Of a stretch of 64,000 bases of DNA, positions 9,050-18,607 are shown one piece after another. How positions within the stretch are numbered: the stretch's first letter is position 1; every line of letters starts with the position of its first letter. Source of the DNA: JAICMB01 sp035295125 (GTDB taxonomy: Bacteria > Acidobacteriota > Terriglobia > Bryobacterales > Bryobacteraceae); contig DATGJP010000063.1 in assembly GCA_035295125.1 (NCBI GenBank), positions 1 to 64,000 on the forward strand, written 5' to 3'. The translations under genes were made by a program, and so were the position numbers. The notes beneath the pieces are model-generated. The model made no database searches and had not been told where the DNA came from. It saw only the letters and a program-made list of their open reading frames with translations.

Positions 9050-12000
9050 TCAGAATTGTGCCGTAATCGAGTTTGACGATCCGATGCTATTGGCCAGAGT
9101 TACAGTAACCGAACCGCTCAAAGTGCCTTGGAATGTGAACGGTTGCGTGTAAATAAAGGCGCTTCCAAACTGCGTAGAGGCCGCGCTTTGATACCACTGC
9201 GTAAATGCACTCGAGACGTCGACCGTGAAATCGCTCGTCTGCAGGTTGTTGCCGGTGAAGTGGAACGTTGCCTTCGTGACCTCGCGCGGAGTCGAGAACC
9301 CCGAGATTACTACACTCAAGGCTCCGTTGCTCTGCGTTGCGGTGACGGAAGAGATGACCGGCGGTCCCGCATTAACCGTGATGGTCGTCGAAGGCGCAGG
9401 CGATGGCGTTACGTCGGTGCCGTTCACCAGCAAAGTGGTCGTGATGGTGATGGTGCCGGCGACGGTTCCGGTCTGTAATCCGGGCTGCGATATTGAGAAC
9501 ACAGCCGTGGTCTGATTGGCTGGGATGGTGAACGGTATCGTACGGCCACCAGTGGTGAATTGCACCGCGGGATCATCGCTTGGCACCACCGCCGTAGATT
9601 TGAAGGTCAGCGTCAACTGGCCGGTGATATCCACTGGGAACGCATTCGCGAGCTGAACCGTGAATTTCGGCTGCTGCGCCGGATCGGTCTTTGTCGGAAG
9701 ACCTTGAATGGTGAGATTCGAGATCGAAGGCAGGTTCGTCTGCAGCGTGAACGACGCTTCGGCGAAAAGCCCGTTGGCATCGGTAACGCGGATAGTGAAG
9801 GTGCTGCTGCCTGCCGTGGTCGGCGTTCCGCTCAAAACTCCATCGGAGCTGAGCGACAGGCCGTCGGGTAAAGTGCCGGAACTGACGCTCCAGCTAAAGG
9901 GCGGGGTGCCGCTCGAGGCCGACAGCGTCTGCGAATAGGCCGTTCCCACGGTACCAGAGGGCAGCGTGGTCGTATTCAGGACGGGTGGTACGGCGACCAC
10001 AATCGTAACCGCAACACTGGCTGTCGCACCGTTTCGATCCTGCACCTGAACGGTGAAGTTGAAAGTTCCCGATTGAGATGGCGTGCCCGAAAGTGTTCCA
10101 TCGGCACCCAGGGTCAAACCGGGCGGTAAGGACCCGCTCGCCGACCACGTAAACGGCGGCGTGCCGGATGTGGCCGTGAACGTAAATCCTGCGTAAGCCG
10201 TCCCGACGACGCCATTCGGAGGCTGCCCCGAGGTGATGGTTGGAGCCGGCGCAATTGAAATCGAGAAATCGGCTGTCGCCGTTGCTCCACCTGAGTCGGT
10301 TACCTGAACCGTGAAGGTAAACGTTCCCGCGGCCGACGGCGTACCGGTTATGGCGCCCGTTGTACTGAGCGAGAGGCCGGGCGGCAGACTCCCGCCCGTT
10401 ACGGCGAACGTGAACGGCTGCTTGCCACCGGATGCGGAAATGGTCGCGCCCGGATAAGCTACGCCAACCGCGCCCGTCGCCAAAGCCGCGCCGGTGATGG
10501 CCAGCGGCGGAGTTGTGCTGGTCACCTTGATCGACGACTGGGCGCTCGCGGTTGCTCCCGCGGCGTCAGTGACGGTGACCGTGAAATTGAACGTGCCCGT
10601 GGTGGTCGGACTTCCCGTGATGACCCCGTTGGAGCTGAGCGAGACCCCTGGCGGCAGCGATCCGCCGGACAGAGTCCAGGTGAAAGGAGGAGTGCCTCCA
10701 TTCGCTGCGAGCGTCACCTGCACCTGTCCGTTGACGCCCGTATCGGGAAGCGTGAACGGCGGGATTGTCAGCGGCGGATTGATCCGGATGGTGCGGGTTG
10801 CCGCACCGGAGTTGCCCGCAAAATCGCTGGTCGAAATCGTGAAGGTGAATACACCGGCTTGCGTGGGTGTGCCTTGGAGTATGCCGCTCATGGTGAGCGA
10901 CAGTCCCGGCGGCAGGCTCCCGCCCGAAATACTCCACGTAAGTGAACTGGTTTGGACGTCGGTGGTGAACTGAACCGGCTTGTACGGTGCGTTCGCAGTT
11001 CCCGGCGGCAGGGTCGCGGGACTGATCGTCACACCGTTGCTGACCGTGATCTGGAAGGAACCCGACGCAGTTTGACGGTTGGCGTCCGTCACCGTGGCGG
11101 TGAACGAGAATGTACCCGAGGAGCTTGGTGTGCCGGAAATAACGCCGTTGAAGTTCAGCGACAATCCTGGCGGCAGCGAACCGCTGGTCAGGGACCACGT
11201 GAAAGGCTGGACCCCACCGGTCGCGCTCAACGAGTTGCCGATGTACGGAACGCCGACTGTTCCGCCCGGCAACACCTGGGCCAGGACCGTCAGGCCGGGC
11301 GCGATCGCAATCTGGAATTGTCCCGTAGCCATCACCTGGCGCGAATCGGTCACCGTAACGCCGAAGGTAAAGTTACCCGCCGTGGTCGGTGTGCCCGATA
11401 CCGTGCCCGAAGTGCTGAGTGAGAGCCCCGGCGGCAAGAGCCCGCTTGTAACCACCCACGAGAACGGCGGGGTTCCGCCGGTGGCGGTTAGCCCGGTCAG
11501 TGGATATGGTGTTCCCACGATTCCGGAGGGTAAGGTCGCTGAATTTACCGAGAGCGTTGGCGCGTTCACGACAATTTGGAACTGCCCTCGGGCGGTCTGT
11601 CGACTGGCATCGGTGACGCTGGCGGTAAAGGGGAACGTTCCTGTGGTTGTTGGCGTTCCGCTGATGACTCCTCCAGCGCTCAATGACAAGCCCGGAGGAA
11701 GCGAGCCGGCAGCGATCGTCCAGGTTAACGGCTGAGTTCCGCCGGTTGCCGTCAGGCTGGTCGGAGGATACCCGACATTCACTGTACCAGCGGGCAAGGC
11801 AGTTTGCGTGACGGTGATGGCGGGCGGGTTGACGACAATTTGGAATTGTCCGTTAGCGGTGCGCTGGGCGGCATCGGTTACTGTCGCCGTAAACGAGAAA
11901 GTTCCCGCAGCGGTTGGCGTGCCGCTGATAACGCCGGCGGCGCTCAAGCTTAAGCCCGCCGGTAACGCACCGGCCGTGACTGACCAGGTGTAGGGCGGCG

Positions 12001-15000
12001 TTCCACCAGTTGCACCCAGCGTTGTCGAAGGATAAGCGGTGTTCACCGTACCCGCGGGGAGGGTAGCCTGCGTGACGGTGAGAGCGGGCGGGTTGACGAC
12101 AATTTGGAATTGTCCGTTGGCGGTGCGCTGGGCGGCATCGGTTACTGTCGCCGTAAACGAGAACGTTCCCGCGGCGGTTGGCGTGCCGCTGATGACGCCG
12201 GCGGCGCTCAAGCTTAAGCCCGCCGGTAACGCACCGGCCGTGACTGACCACGTGAACGGCGTCGTTCCACCGGTTGCACTCAGTGCTGTCGAAGGATACG
12301 CGACGTTGACGGTGCCCGTAGGCAGTATTGCGGGTTGGACCGTTAGTGGCGGGGGATTCACGACGATCTGGAAGCGGCCGCTGGCCGATCTGTCGCCGAA
12401 GTCCACGACATTCGCTGTGAAGGAGAATGTGCCTGCCTGGGTCGGCGTGCCTGAAATCGCGCCCGCGTTACTGAGCGACAATCCGGGCGGCAGAGCGCCG
12501 GCTGAGATGGTCCAGGAGTAGGGAGTCGTGCCGCCGGTGGCGTTCAAGGTTGTGGACGGGTACGGCGTGTTGACCGTGCCGGTTGGCAGAGTCGCTGGAG
12601 TAACGGTAAGTGCCGGGTTCACGACGATCTGGAACTGGCCTGTCGCGGACGGCGGACGGGTGTCCGATACCGTCGAGTCGGTAACCGTCGCTGAAAACGC
12701 GAAGGTGCCTGCGGTGGTTGGGGTGCCCGTAATGACCCCGGCGGTGCTCAAAGACAGACCCGGCGGGAGATTGCCGGCGCTCACCGTCCAGTGATAGGGC
12801 GGAATCCCGCCGCTCGCATTGAGAGTGGTTTGCGGGTAAACCGAATTGACGACTCCGGTGGGCAGCGTGGCGGGCGTAACCGTCAGCGGAGCTGGGTTCA
12901 CGATGATCTGGAACTGTCCTGTTGCCACGGCCGAAGTTCGGTTCGTTGAGGGGGCCGAATCCACAACCTGCGCGGTAAAAGCAAATGTGCCGATGGAGGT
13001 CGGTGTTCCACTGATCACGCCGGCGCTGCTTAACGTCAGTCCCGGAGGAAGCGAGCCCGTAAGTATGGACCACGTGTAGGGTGGAATACCGCCAGTAGCA
13101 GTGAGGGTTGTGGCCGGATAAGGCGCGTTTAGCGTGCCCTGAGGTAAGGTGGCCGGGGTCACCGTCAGCGGCGCGGGAGAGACCACGATCTGGAATGGAC
13201 CAGAGCTCGTCTGCTGTCGGGAGTCAGTCACGGTGGCCGTGAAGGGGAAGGACCCGAACTGAGTCGGCGTGCCGGTGATAGCACCCGCCGGGCTAATCGT
13301 GAGACCCGGCGGCAACGCGCCGGAAGTGATCGACCAGCTATAAGGCGGAGTTCCACCGGTTGCACCCAAGGTTGCCCCGGGATACGTGGTATTTACTGTG
13401 CCGGACGGCAAAGTCGCGGGTGTGACCGTGAGTGCCGCTGGGTTGACGATGATTTGGAACGATCCGGTCGCCTGCGCGGAAGTTCGTTTCGGTGATCCCG
13501 CTGAACCGGCTGAATCCGTAACCAACACCGAGAAGGGGAAGGTTCCCGCGGTGGTCGGCGTTCCGCTGATTACTCCAGCGCTACTCAGACTGAGCCCCGG
13601 GGGAAGCGAACCGGTGTTAAGCACCCACGTGTATGGCGGGATACCTCCCGTTGCGTTCAGGTTTGTTGTCGGGTACGCAACGTTGACAGTGCCGTTGGGC
13701 AATGCTGTTTGGGTAACCACCAGCGGTTGCGGGTTTACCGTGATCTGTAAAAACGCTTGGGCCGTGGCTTGCCTTGAGTCCGTCACCATGACGTTGAATT
13801 GAGAACTTCCCGGCGTCGTTGGTGTGCCCGTGATCGTGCCGCCAGAACTCAGCGTCAGGCCAGGCGGAAGTGAACCATTAACGATGGTCCAGGTATAAGG
13901 CGTCGTACCACCGCTCGCAGTCAGTGTCGTAGAAGGATAAGGCGTATTGACGGTGCCCGCGGGCAGTGTCGTTGTGGTGACCGTCAGTGGCGCCGGGTTC
14001 ACAGCAATCTGGAACGGGCCCGAGGCCATTACTTGCCTCGAATCCGTTACCGTGGCCGTGAATGAAAAGGTACCCGCGGTGGTTGGTGTGCCTGTGATTG
14101 AGCCGCCGGGGCTCAAATTGAGGCCCGGAGGAAGCGCGCCACCGGTCAGAGTCCAGGAATATGGCGTCGTGCCGCCTGTCGCGCCCAGGTTCGTGGTCGG
14201 GTAGACAGTATTCACGGTTCCGGCCGGCAACGTTGCCGGGGTCACTGTGAGTGGTGCGGGATTCACCACAATCTGGAGCGGCGCTTGAGTGGAGGCCTGC
14301 TTGCTGTCGGTGACCGTCACCGTGAACGGGAAGGTGCCGGCAGTGGTCGGCGTACCGGTAATCGCGCCGCTGCTGGCCAGGTTCAAACCCGGAGGAAGAG
14401 AGCCCTGCGTCACCGTCCAGTTGTATGGCTGCGTGCCGCCCGTGGCAGTGAGAGTTGTGGAGGGATATGCGACGTTAACCGTGCCGGCAGGAAGGCTGGT
14501 GGTCGTTATCGTCAGAGGCGCCGCGACAACGATGCTCAATGAACTGGTGGTTGCAGAGCCGCCGACCGAATCGTGCACCCCAATGGTGAATGGGAACGTG
14601 CCGGCGGTCGTGGGCGTCCCGCCCACCAGACCCGTCTGCGGATTGATCGACAGTCCTGGCGGCAGGCTGCCGGAGGCGACCGACCAACTGTATGGCGATG
14701 TCCCTCCTGAAGCTGTGAACTGCGCCCCGGGATAGGCAACGTTTACAGTTCCGGCAGGCAAGTTGGGAACCGTGATGGACAGACCGGGAGAAATGGTGAC
14801 TTGATAGGTTCGGCTGGCCAAAGTCTGATCGCTGTCCGTCGCATTCACCGTGAAGGTGAAGGTTCCCGTCTGGGTAGGTGTACCAGTCAGCGAACCATTG
14901 GTTAGGGTCAGGCCGGGCGGGGCGCCTGCCGTCGCGAACCCGATGGTATATGGCGGGCCTGCCCCGCCGATTGCCGTGATCGGCGTGTTATACGGCACGC

Positions 15001-16747
15001 CAATGTCGCCGCTCGGCAAAGAGGGCGTGGCTACGGTCAGACACTGCGCTCGAATAATCATTTGCAGTGACTTGCTGACCTGGCCGAATTGCGGTTCGCC
15101 TTCCTGGGCGGTGAACGTGTTATTGAAAGCGCTTTGTGAAAAGCCCGCGAGAATGCCGCCGGAGTTGAGTGTGATTCCGGCGGGTAGCGGTCCGGTTTCA
15201 CTCCAGATCAAAGGCGACGCGTAGTCTCGTGTCGCAGTCAGGGGGTCGAGGTAGGAGGCCCCTACACAACTGACCGGTAGCGGAGATGTAGTCGTAATCG
15301 TCGGCGCCACAACGACAGTGACCAAAAGTTGTGTGGATTTCTGCGCAACGCGATTATCAGGGCTGGCGAGGCTATCGAGTTCAAGGACAAAACTGAACGA
15401 ATTCGCCCCGGGCGGAGTCGGCGTACCAATGATCTGTTGACCGATCAGCGTCACTCCAGGAGGTAAAGTGCCGCTCACCAGAATCAGGGAACTGACCGGA
15501 ACTGACTCGGACGCGGTGATGGTCTGCGAGAACGGACGACCCAGGACCGACGAGAAGCTGGCGGGTGAGATAATCGTCAAGGCTTGACTCGCGACGTGAA
15601 GTTGAAACGTCCGCACTGTAGTTGTTGAAATCCCGCTCTGAAAGGCTTGCACCTGAAATGTGTAGTCTCCGGCAGCGGAGGGAGGGGGAGTGCCGCTCAA
15701 CTCGCCCGAGGATTGATTGAGACTCAAGAAACTGGGCAAATTGGGGGAACTCCACTCGACTGGATCGCTGGGATTGGGATCTCCACCAACGCTTGTCAGC
15801 TCCTGCGAGTAGGAGACACTGGCGAGGGCAGTGGGCAACGGCGAAGTGGTGGTGATCGTCAATGATGTCGGAGTGAAGATGGATACCGTACAATTAGCCG
15901 AGGTTTGAGTACTGTTTCCGTCAGTGGCCGAGATCGGAAATTGATAGATGCCGGCAGCGTCCCCGTTAATGGTTCCACGAAGTTTTCCGTCCGCTGTGAC
16001 CGAAAGCCCTGGAGGAAGTGCGGACCCATTTGGAGAGGAGAAGATGTACGGGACCTTCCCACCCGACGCGTTGATCTGGGTGGTGGGATAGGTTGCGCCC
16101 GGTATTCCCTGCGGGAGACTACTACAAGGCCCGATTGAGAATGGCGGACTGGCAGAAACTGTTAGTGAATACGTCTGAGTCGCCGTCCGGCGATTTGTGT
16201 CGATCACCTCAACGCTGAAGCCGAAAGAACCCGTGGTGAGCGCGGTTCCATAGAACAATCCCGTCGTAGGATCGATGTCGAGCTCGCCGACCGGCCAGTT
16301 CAACGGGGGAATCAGGTAGTACGTGTATGTGCCAGATCCTCCAGACGCGGTGAACTGCTGCTGATACACCTGCCCCGAAGTGGCATTGGGCAGCGCGCCC
16401 GCAGCGGGAGTAAACGTTAACGGAGCCGTGCTTACAGTCAGGTTGAATGACTTGATCGCTGAGGCGTTGTTGGCGTCCACGGCCATGACCGTGAAACTGA
16501 AGGTTCCGGCTGCGCTCGGTTGACCGCTGAGCACTCCACCCGGAGACAGACTCATTCCACCCGGGATGGCCCCAGAGGTGATTGAGAACGTATAAGGACT
16601 GGTGCCCCCTGCAGGGGCAAGGCTAACCGAGTACGTCTGGCCAACAGCAGCGCCATCCAGAGTGGAATTGGCATTAATCGAGACCTGGGCGGAGAGGCAG
16701 GCCGCTGTTGCGAGGAACAACAGGACCGTCGAGGTATAGCGTTTCAC
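9050..16747 (-). CDS. Giant exported Ig-like (He_PIG-type) repeat protein
   Basis: The 2565 aa product begins with a signal peptide (MKRYTSTVLLFLATAACLSA) and then has about 26 tandem Ig-like repeats of 85-95 residues. Each has a version of LPAGTVNxxYP, a GGTxPYxW strand, SLPPGLSLS and GTPTTAGTFxFTxxVTD. This is the putative-Ig (He_PIG/cadherin-like) type used for surface display and adhesion. The first six units are divergent and units 8-20 are highly alike; units 17 and 18 are nearly identical. The last ~225 residues lack the repeat and form a different beta-rich C-terminal domain beginning LPSISNLTIQGLPTKTDP. No LPXTG-like or membrane anchor is visible. It overlaps the upstream propeller-like gene by 4 bp (ATGA), so the two are translationally coupled. 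The role is inferred to be extracellular matrix or adhesion. Confidence 0.9.
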   Translation of the reverse strand: MKRYTSTVLLFLATAACLSAQVSINANSTLDGAAVGQTYSVSLAPAGGTSPYTFSITSGAIPGGMSLSPGGVLSGQPSAAGTFSFTVMAVDANNASAIKSFNLTVSTAPLTFTPAAGALPNATSGQVYQQQFTASGGSGTYTYYLIPPLNWPVGELDIDPTTGLFYGTALTTGSFGFSVEVIDTNRRTATQTYSLTVSASPPFSIGPCSSLPQGIPGATYPTTQINASGGKVPYIFSSPNGSALPPGLSVTADGKLRGTINGDAAGIYQFPISATDGNSTQTSANCTVSIFTPTSLTITTTSPLPTALASVSYSQELTSVGGDPNPSDPVEWSSPNLPSFLSLNQSSGELSGTPPPSAAGDYTFQVQAFQSGISTTTVRTFQLHVASQALTIISPASFSSVLGRPFSQTITASESVPVSSLILVSGTLPPGVTLIGQQIIGTPTPPGANSFSFVLELDSLASPDNRVAQKSTQLLVTVVVAPTITTTSPLPVSCVGASYLDPLTATRDYASPLIWSETGPLPAGITLNSGGILAGFSQSAFNNTFTAQEGEPQFGQVSKSLQMIIRAQCLTVATPSLPSGDIGVPYNTPITAIGGAGPPYTIGFATAGAPPGLTLTNGSLTGTPTQTGTFTFTVNATDSDQTLASRTYQVTISPGLSITVPNLPAGTVNVAYPGAQFTASGGTSPYSWSVASGSLPPGLSINPQTGLVGGTPTTAGTFPFTIGVHDSVGGSATTSSLSIVVAAPLTITTTSLPAGTVNVAYPSTTLTATGGTQPYNWTVTQGSLPPGLNLASSGAITGTPTTAGTFPFTVTVTDSKQASTQAPLQIVVNPAPLTVTPATLPAGTVNTVYPTTNLGATGGTTPYSWTLTGGALPPGLNLSPGGSITGTPTTAGTFSFTATVTDSRQVMASGPFQIAVNPAPLTVTTTTLPAGTVNTPYPSTTLTASGGTTPYTWTIVNGSLPPGLTLSSGGTITGTPTTPGSSQFNVMVTDSRQATAQAFLQITVNPQPLVVTQTALPNGTVNVAYPTTNLNATGGIPPYTWVLNTGSLPPGLSLSSAGVISGTPTTAGTFPFSVLVTDSAGSAGSPKRTSAQATGSFQIIVNPAALTVTPATLPSGTVNTTYPGATLGATGGTPPYSWSITSGALPPGLTISPAGAITGTPTQFGSFPFTATVTDSRQQTSSGPFQIVVSPAPLTVTPATLPQGTLNAPYPATTLTATGGIPPYTWSILTGSLPPGLTLSSAGVISGTPTSIGTFAFTAQVVDSAPSTNRTSAVATGQFQIIVNPAPLTVTPATLPTGVVNSVYPQTTLNASGGIPPYHWTVSAGNLPPGLSLSTAGVITGTPTTAGTFAFSATVTDSTVSDTRPPSATGQFQIVVNPALTVTPATLPTGTVNTPYPSTTLNATGGTTPYSWTISAGALPPGLSLSNAGAISGTPTQAGTFSFTANVVDFGDRSASGRFQIVVNPPPLTVQPAILPTGTVNVAYPSTALSATGGTTPFTWSVTAGALPAGLSLSAAGVISGTPTAAGTFSFTATVTDAAQRTANGQFQIVVNPPALTVTQATLPAGTVNTAYPSTTLGATGGTPPYTWSVTAGALPAGLSLSAAGVISGTPTAAGTFSFTATVTDAAQRTANGQFQIVVNPPAITVTQTALPAGTVNVGYPPTSLTATGGTQPLTWTIAAGSLPPGLSLSAGGVISGTPTTTGTFPFTASVTDASRQTARGQFQIVVNAPTLSVNSATLPSGIVGTPYPLTGLTATGGTPPFSWVVTSGLLPPGLSLSTSGTVSGTPTTAGNFTFGVTVTDSRQVMATGQFQIAIAPGLTVLAQVLPGGTVGVPYIGNSLSATGGVQPFTWSLTSGSLPPGLSLNFNGVISGTPSSSGTFSFTATVTDANRQTASGSFQITVSNGVTISPATLPPGTANAPYKPVQFTTDVQTSSLTWSISGGSLPPGLSLTMSGILQGTPTQAGVFTFTISTSDFAGNSGAATRTIRINPPLTIPPFTLPDTGVNGQVQVTLAANGGTPPFTWTLSGGSLPPGVSLSSNGVITGSPTTTGTFNFTVTVTDAAGATASAQSSIKVTSTTPPLAITGAALATGAVGVAYPGATISASGGKQPFTFAVTGGSLPPGLSLSTTGAITGTPSAAGTFTFTVQVTDSGGATATADFSISIAPAPTITSGQPPNGVVGTAYAGFTFTATSGTPPFTWSASGSLPPGLTLGADGTLSGTPSQSGTFNFTVQVQDRNGATASVAVTIVVAVPPVLNTTTLPSGTVGTAYSQTLSASSGTPPFSWSVSSGTLPDGLSLSSDGVLSGTPTTAGSSTFTIRVTDANGLFAEASFTLQTNLPSISNLTIQGLPTKTDPAQQPKFTVQLANAFPVDITGQLTLTFKSTAVVPSDDPAVQFTTGGRTIPFTIPANQTTAVFSISQPGLQTGTVAGTITITTTLLVNGTDVTPSPAPSTTITVNAGPPVISSVTATQSNGALSVVISGFSTPREVTKATFHFTGNNLQTSDFTVDVSSAFTQWYQSAASTQFGSAFIYTQPFTFQGTLSGSVTVTLANSIGSSNSITAQF
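11808..12260. repeat. Recent 264-bp tandem duplication inside the Ig-repeat gene
   Basis: The DNA from about 11808-11995 reappears at 12072-12259 with only scattered substitutions; aligned landmarks (GTTGACGAC at 11828 and 12092) give a period of 264 bp, or 88 codons. The two encoded repeats share an identical run of more than 50 residues from TWSVTAGALPAGLSLS onward. Other repeats in the gene match only at the protein-consensus level, so this pair is the youngest duplication or has been homogenised by gene conversion. Confidence 0.85.
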
Positions 16748-17766
16748 TGTTTCACCCCCGAAGCCTGCGTCTGTACAGACGAGTCGCTAGCGCTGGGAGG
16801 ATCGGGCGGCACGATCACGGTTCGCGGATTGGCCGAACCCCCTTCCAGGATCCAGAACAAGCCCTTCGCGGGACTGGTGAGGGAGAAAATCGAGTTTGGT
16901 GCGAGCCGCGTAAATCCCGTCGGTGTGCCATCGCAGGAAATGTTAAGCGGTCCGTCCAATTGCGGATCGAGTAGCAGAACACCAGCAGGTTGAGAGTTCG
17001 CGATGAAGATGCGGTTGCCGTCTTCCGACGTTGCCAGATCCACCGGCGAAGCGACGCCGGCGGTGGCATCCGCAATAATGCCAGATGTCGCGGCGCCAGT
17101 GACGTCCTGGATGAGTTGCACCTGGTTGGCTGAGCTATCCCCGACCAGTGCGTCAGTCTTATGCGTGACGAACGCTACGCCGCCCAACTGCCCGACATCC
17201 ATCAGGTCGACGGGACCGTTGCCGGACGTGAAAAGGTAAATGGATGCTCCATTACCCGTCGGCGCCCCAGCGAGAACCGCTTTGCCGTTGTCGCTGATTG
17301 CCGCCACAACGGGAGCCTGCGCAAGGCTGGAGATGTCGGTCTGCCAAGTGATTGTTGGTGAACCGGGAAGCCCCGTGGCGACCATCCATGTAGCGCCGTC
17401 ACTCGATTCGAGCAGCGCGGATGATCCGGTCGGACTCAGAACCACGCTCGCGATCCCGGATGCGCCAGTCAGCGTCGAGCTAACCACCGTATCGAACAGG
17501 TTCGTCAGAATTACGGTATCGCCCGTGTCGGTGCGCGAAGCCAGCACGTAATCCTGGTGTGGCGAAACCGCCAAAATCTGTAGCGAACTGTCGATCGAGA
17601 TCGGCTGCCCTAGGAAAGAAGCGCCCGGAACACCCAGCACGGGTCGGAGGCGCGAGGCTGGATCTACGACCAGTCCCAAAACAGGTCCTGTCACCTGCGA
17701 ACTGCTAGGCTGAGCAGAAATCGAAAAGGACAGCAAAAGGGCACAACTCAGGAGCTTTGCGGTCAT
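16744..17766 (-). CDS. Exported beta-propeller-like protein
   Basis: The 340 aa protein starts with a signal peptide (MTAKLLSCALLLSFSISA) and has a GGAG 6 nt before its ATG. The body shows repeated short beta-blade-like units such as LQILAVSPHQDYVLAS, IASVVLSPTGSSALLES and PVVAAISDNGKAVLAG, then LATSEDGNRIFIANSQPAGVLLLD, the pattern of YncE/lactonase-like seven-bladed propellers. The C-terminal ~30 residues are low-complexity and Ser/Pro-rich. It is the middle gene of a three-gene minus-strand operon and overlaps the giant Ig gene by 4 bp, so the two proteins are probably made together and may act together outside the cell. I do not recognise a specific family. Confidence 0.78.
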   Translation of the reverse strand: MTAKLLSCALLLSFSISAQPSSSQVTGPVLGLVVDPASRLRPVLGVPGASFLGQPISIDSSLQILAVSPHQDYVLASRTDTGDTVILTNLFDTVVSSTLTGASGIASVVLSPTGSSALLESSDGATWMVATGLPGSPTITWQTDISSLAQAPVVAAISDNGKAVLAGAPTGNGASIYLFTSGNGPVDLMDVGQLGGVAFVTHKTDALVGDSSANQVQLIQDVTGAATSGIIADATAGVASPVDLATSEDGNRIFIANSQPAGVLLLDPQLDGPLNISCDGTPTGFTRLAPNSIFSLTSPAKGLFWILEGGSANPRTVIVPPDPPSASDSSVQTQASGVKQ

Positions 17767-17784
17767 TGACCTCTCCTCTTTGGA

Positions 17785-18399
17785 CTAGTGTGGGCCGCCG
17801 ACACTCGGCGACCCTGGAGTAATAACGGTCGGACTGGATGGATTCGAACTGCTTCCCCCACGAGTAGCAGCAATGGCGCCACCCGCGGCGCCAGCGGCAG
17901 CAACGCCGACGATTATCAGAACTTTCGCTGCCAACCCGAGCGCGGGCGCCGCATTAGTTTGGGTGATCACGCGCTCGGCCACGACGCCTTGAAAGGAGGC
18001 TTGAAGCTTGATCTGGAACTTGCCTTTGGTGGAATTCGGCTCAAAGCCGCGCAGCGTTGCACGTCCGCGCGCGTCGGTGGTGAGTGTCAAAGTCTTGGCG
18101 CCTCCGGCAAACGTCCCCCCGGCACCATGTTCAGGAAGCGTGGCGAGAATGACGGCGCCCGCGACGGGTTTATGGTTCTCGTCCGTCACTTGCACCACGG
18201 GTTCGCGAGAGACTCTCTGTTTGATATTGTTTACAGCGTCCTCGCCCTCGATGATTTCAATATTCAGAAGGGCAGGAGCAGGGCCTTGACCAGAGGCCTG
18301 TGCCCGCAGATTGGGGAGCGTCAGCGCGAAAACCAGCGCCAAGGCGATGCCGGACCGCCACTCCAACCAGGGCGTACGTTCTTGATTGCCAGAGCTCAT
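17785..18399 (-). CDS. Membrane-anchored Ig-like (carboxypeptidase-regulatory-type) protein
   Basis: The chosen ATG gives 204 aa; the frame is open a further 18 codons but the extra residues are not membrane-like. An N-terminal hydrophobic segment (SGIALALVFALTLPNLRA) serves as signal or anchor. Residues ~40-140 resemble a Big_1/carboxypeptidase-regulatory beta-sandwich: PVVQVTDENHKPVAGAVI, then TDARGRATLRGFEPN and GKFQIKLQASFQG. A second hydrophobic stretch (ALGLAAKVLIIVGVAAAGAA) lies near residue 165 and is followed by a Gly/Ser/Pro-rich tail. It is the first gene of the operon leading to the propeller and giant Ig genes, 18 bp before the propeller gene, and would suit a membrane-linked partner of those exported proteins; that is inference. 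Confidence 0.75.
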   Translation of the reverse strand: MSSGNQERTPWLEWRSGIALALVFALTLPNLRAQASGQGPAPALLNIEIIEGEDAVNNIKQRVSREPVVQVTDENHKPVAGAVILATLPEHGAGGTFAGGAKTLTLTTDARGRATLRGFEPNSTKGKFQIKLQASFQGVVAERVITQTNAAPALGLAAKVLIIVGVAAAGAAGGAIAATRGGSSSNPSSPTVITPGSPSVGGPH

Positions 18400-18430
18400 G
18401 TAGTGTTTTCGTCCGCATGCGGAACGCCCG

Positions 18431-18458
18431 ATTATACAACAGGTTGAAGTCATATGAA
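18431..18458 (-). promoter_or_regulatory. Promoter of the Ig/propeller/giant-protein operon
   Basis: On the minus strand a perfect TATAAT (18431-18436) lies 16 bp from TTCATA (18453-18458, 4 of 6 to TTGACA). The predicted start near 18424 leaves a leader of about 25 nt before the ATG at 18399. It is arranged back to back with the caspase-operon promoter, about 75 bp apart. Confidence 0.5.
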
Positions 18459-18533
18459 CAGAGTGAAGTTTGTTTCGGGTCCGTTTCAGAGAGCAGCGGC
18501 AGACGGCGGCCCCTCTGTAACGATAAAGACAGA

Positions 18534-18563
18534 CTGACCACCTCCCTTATGTAGTGGTATAAG
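18534..18563 (+). promoter_or_regulatory. Promoter of the DUF4384/caspase operon
   Basis: CTGACC (18534-18539) and TATAAG (18558-18563) are spaced by 18 bp. The start site would fall near 18570, followed by AGGAGG (18598-18603) 4 nt before the ATG at 18608. The strong ribosome site is directly visible; the promoter is a pattern match. Confidence 0.5.
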
Positions 18564-18607
18564 TGTTATGACAGCCTCAAGCAACATTGAAAGGGCCAGG
18601 AGGTAGT

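Noticed and set aside
9050..16747. Regular ~264-bp periodicity considered as a CRISPR or satellite array
   Set aside because: The period follows protein-coding Ig repeats in one continuous frame; no short direct repeats with unique spacers exist.
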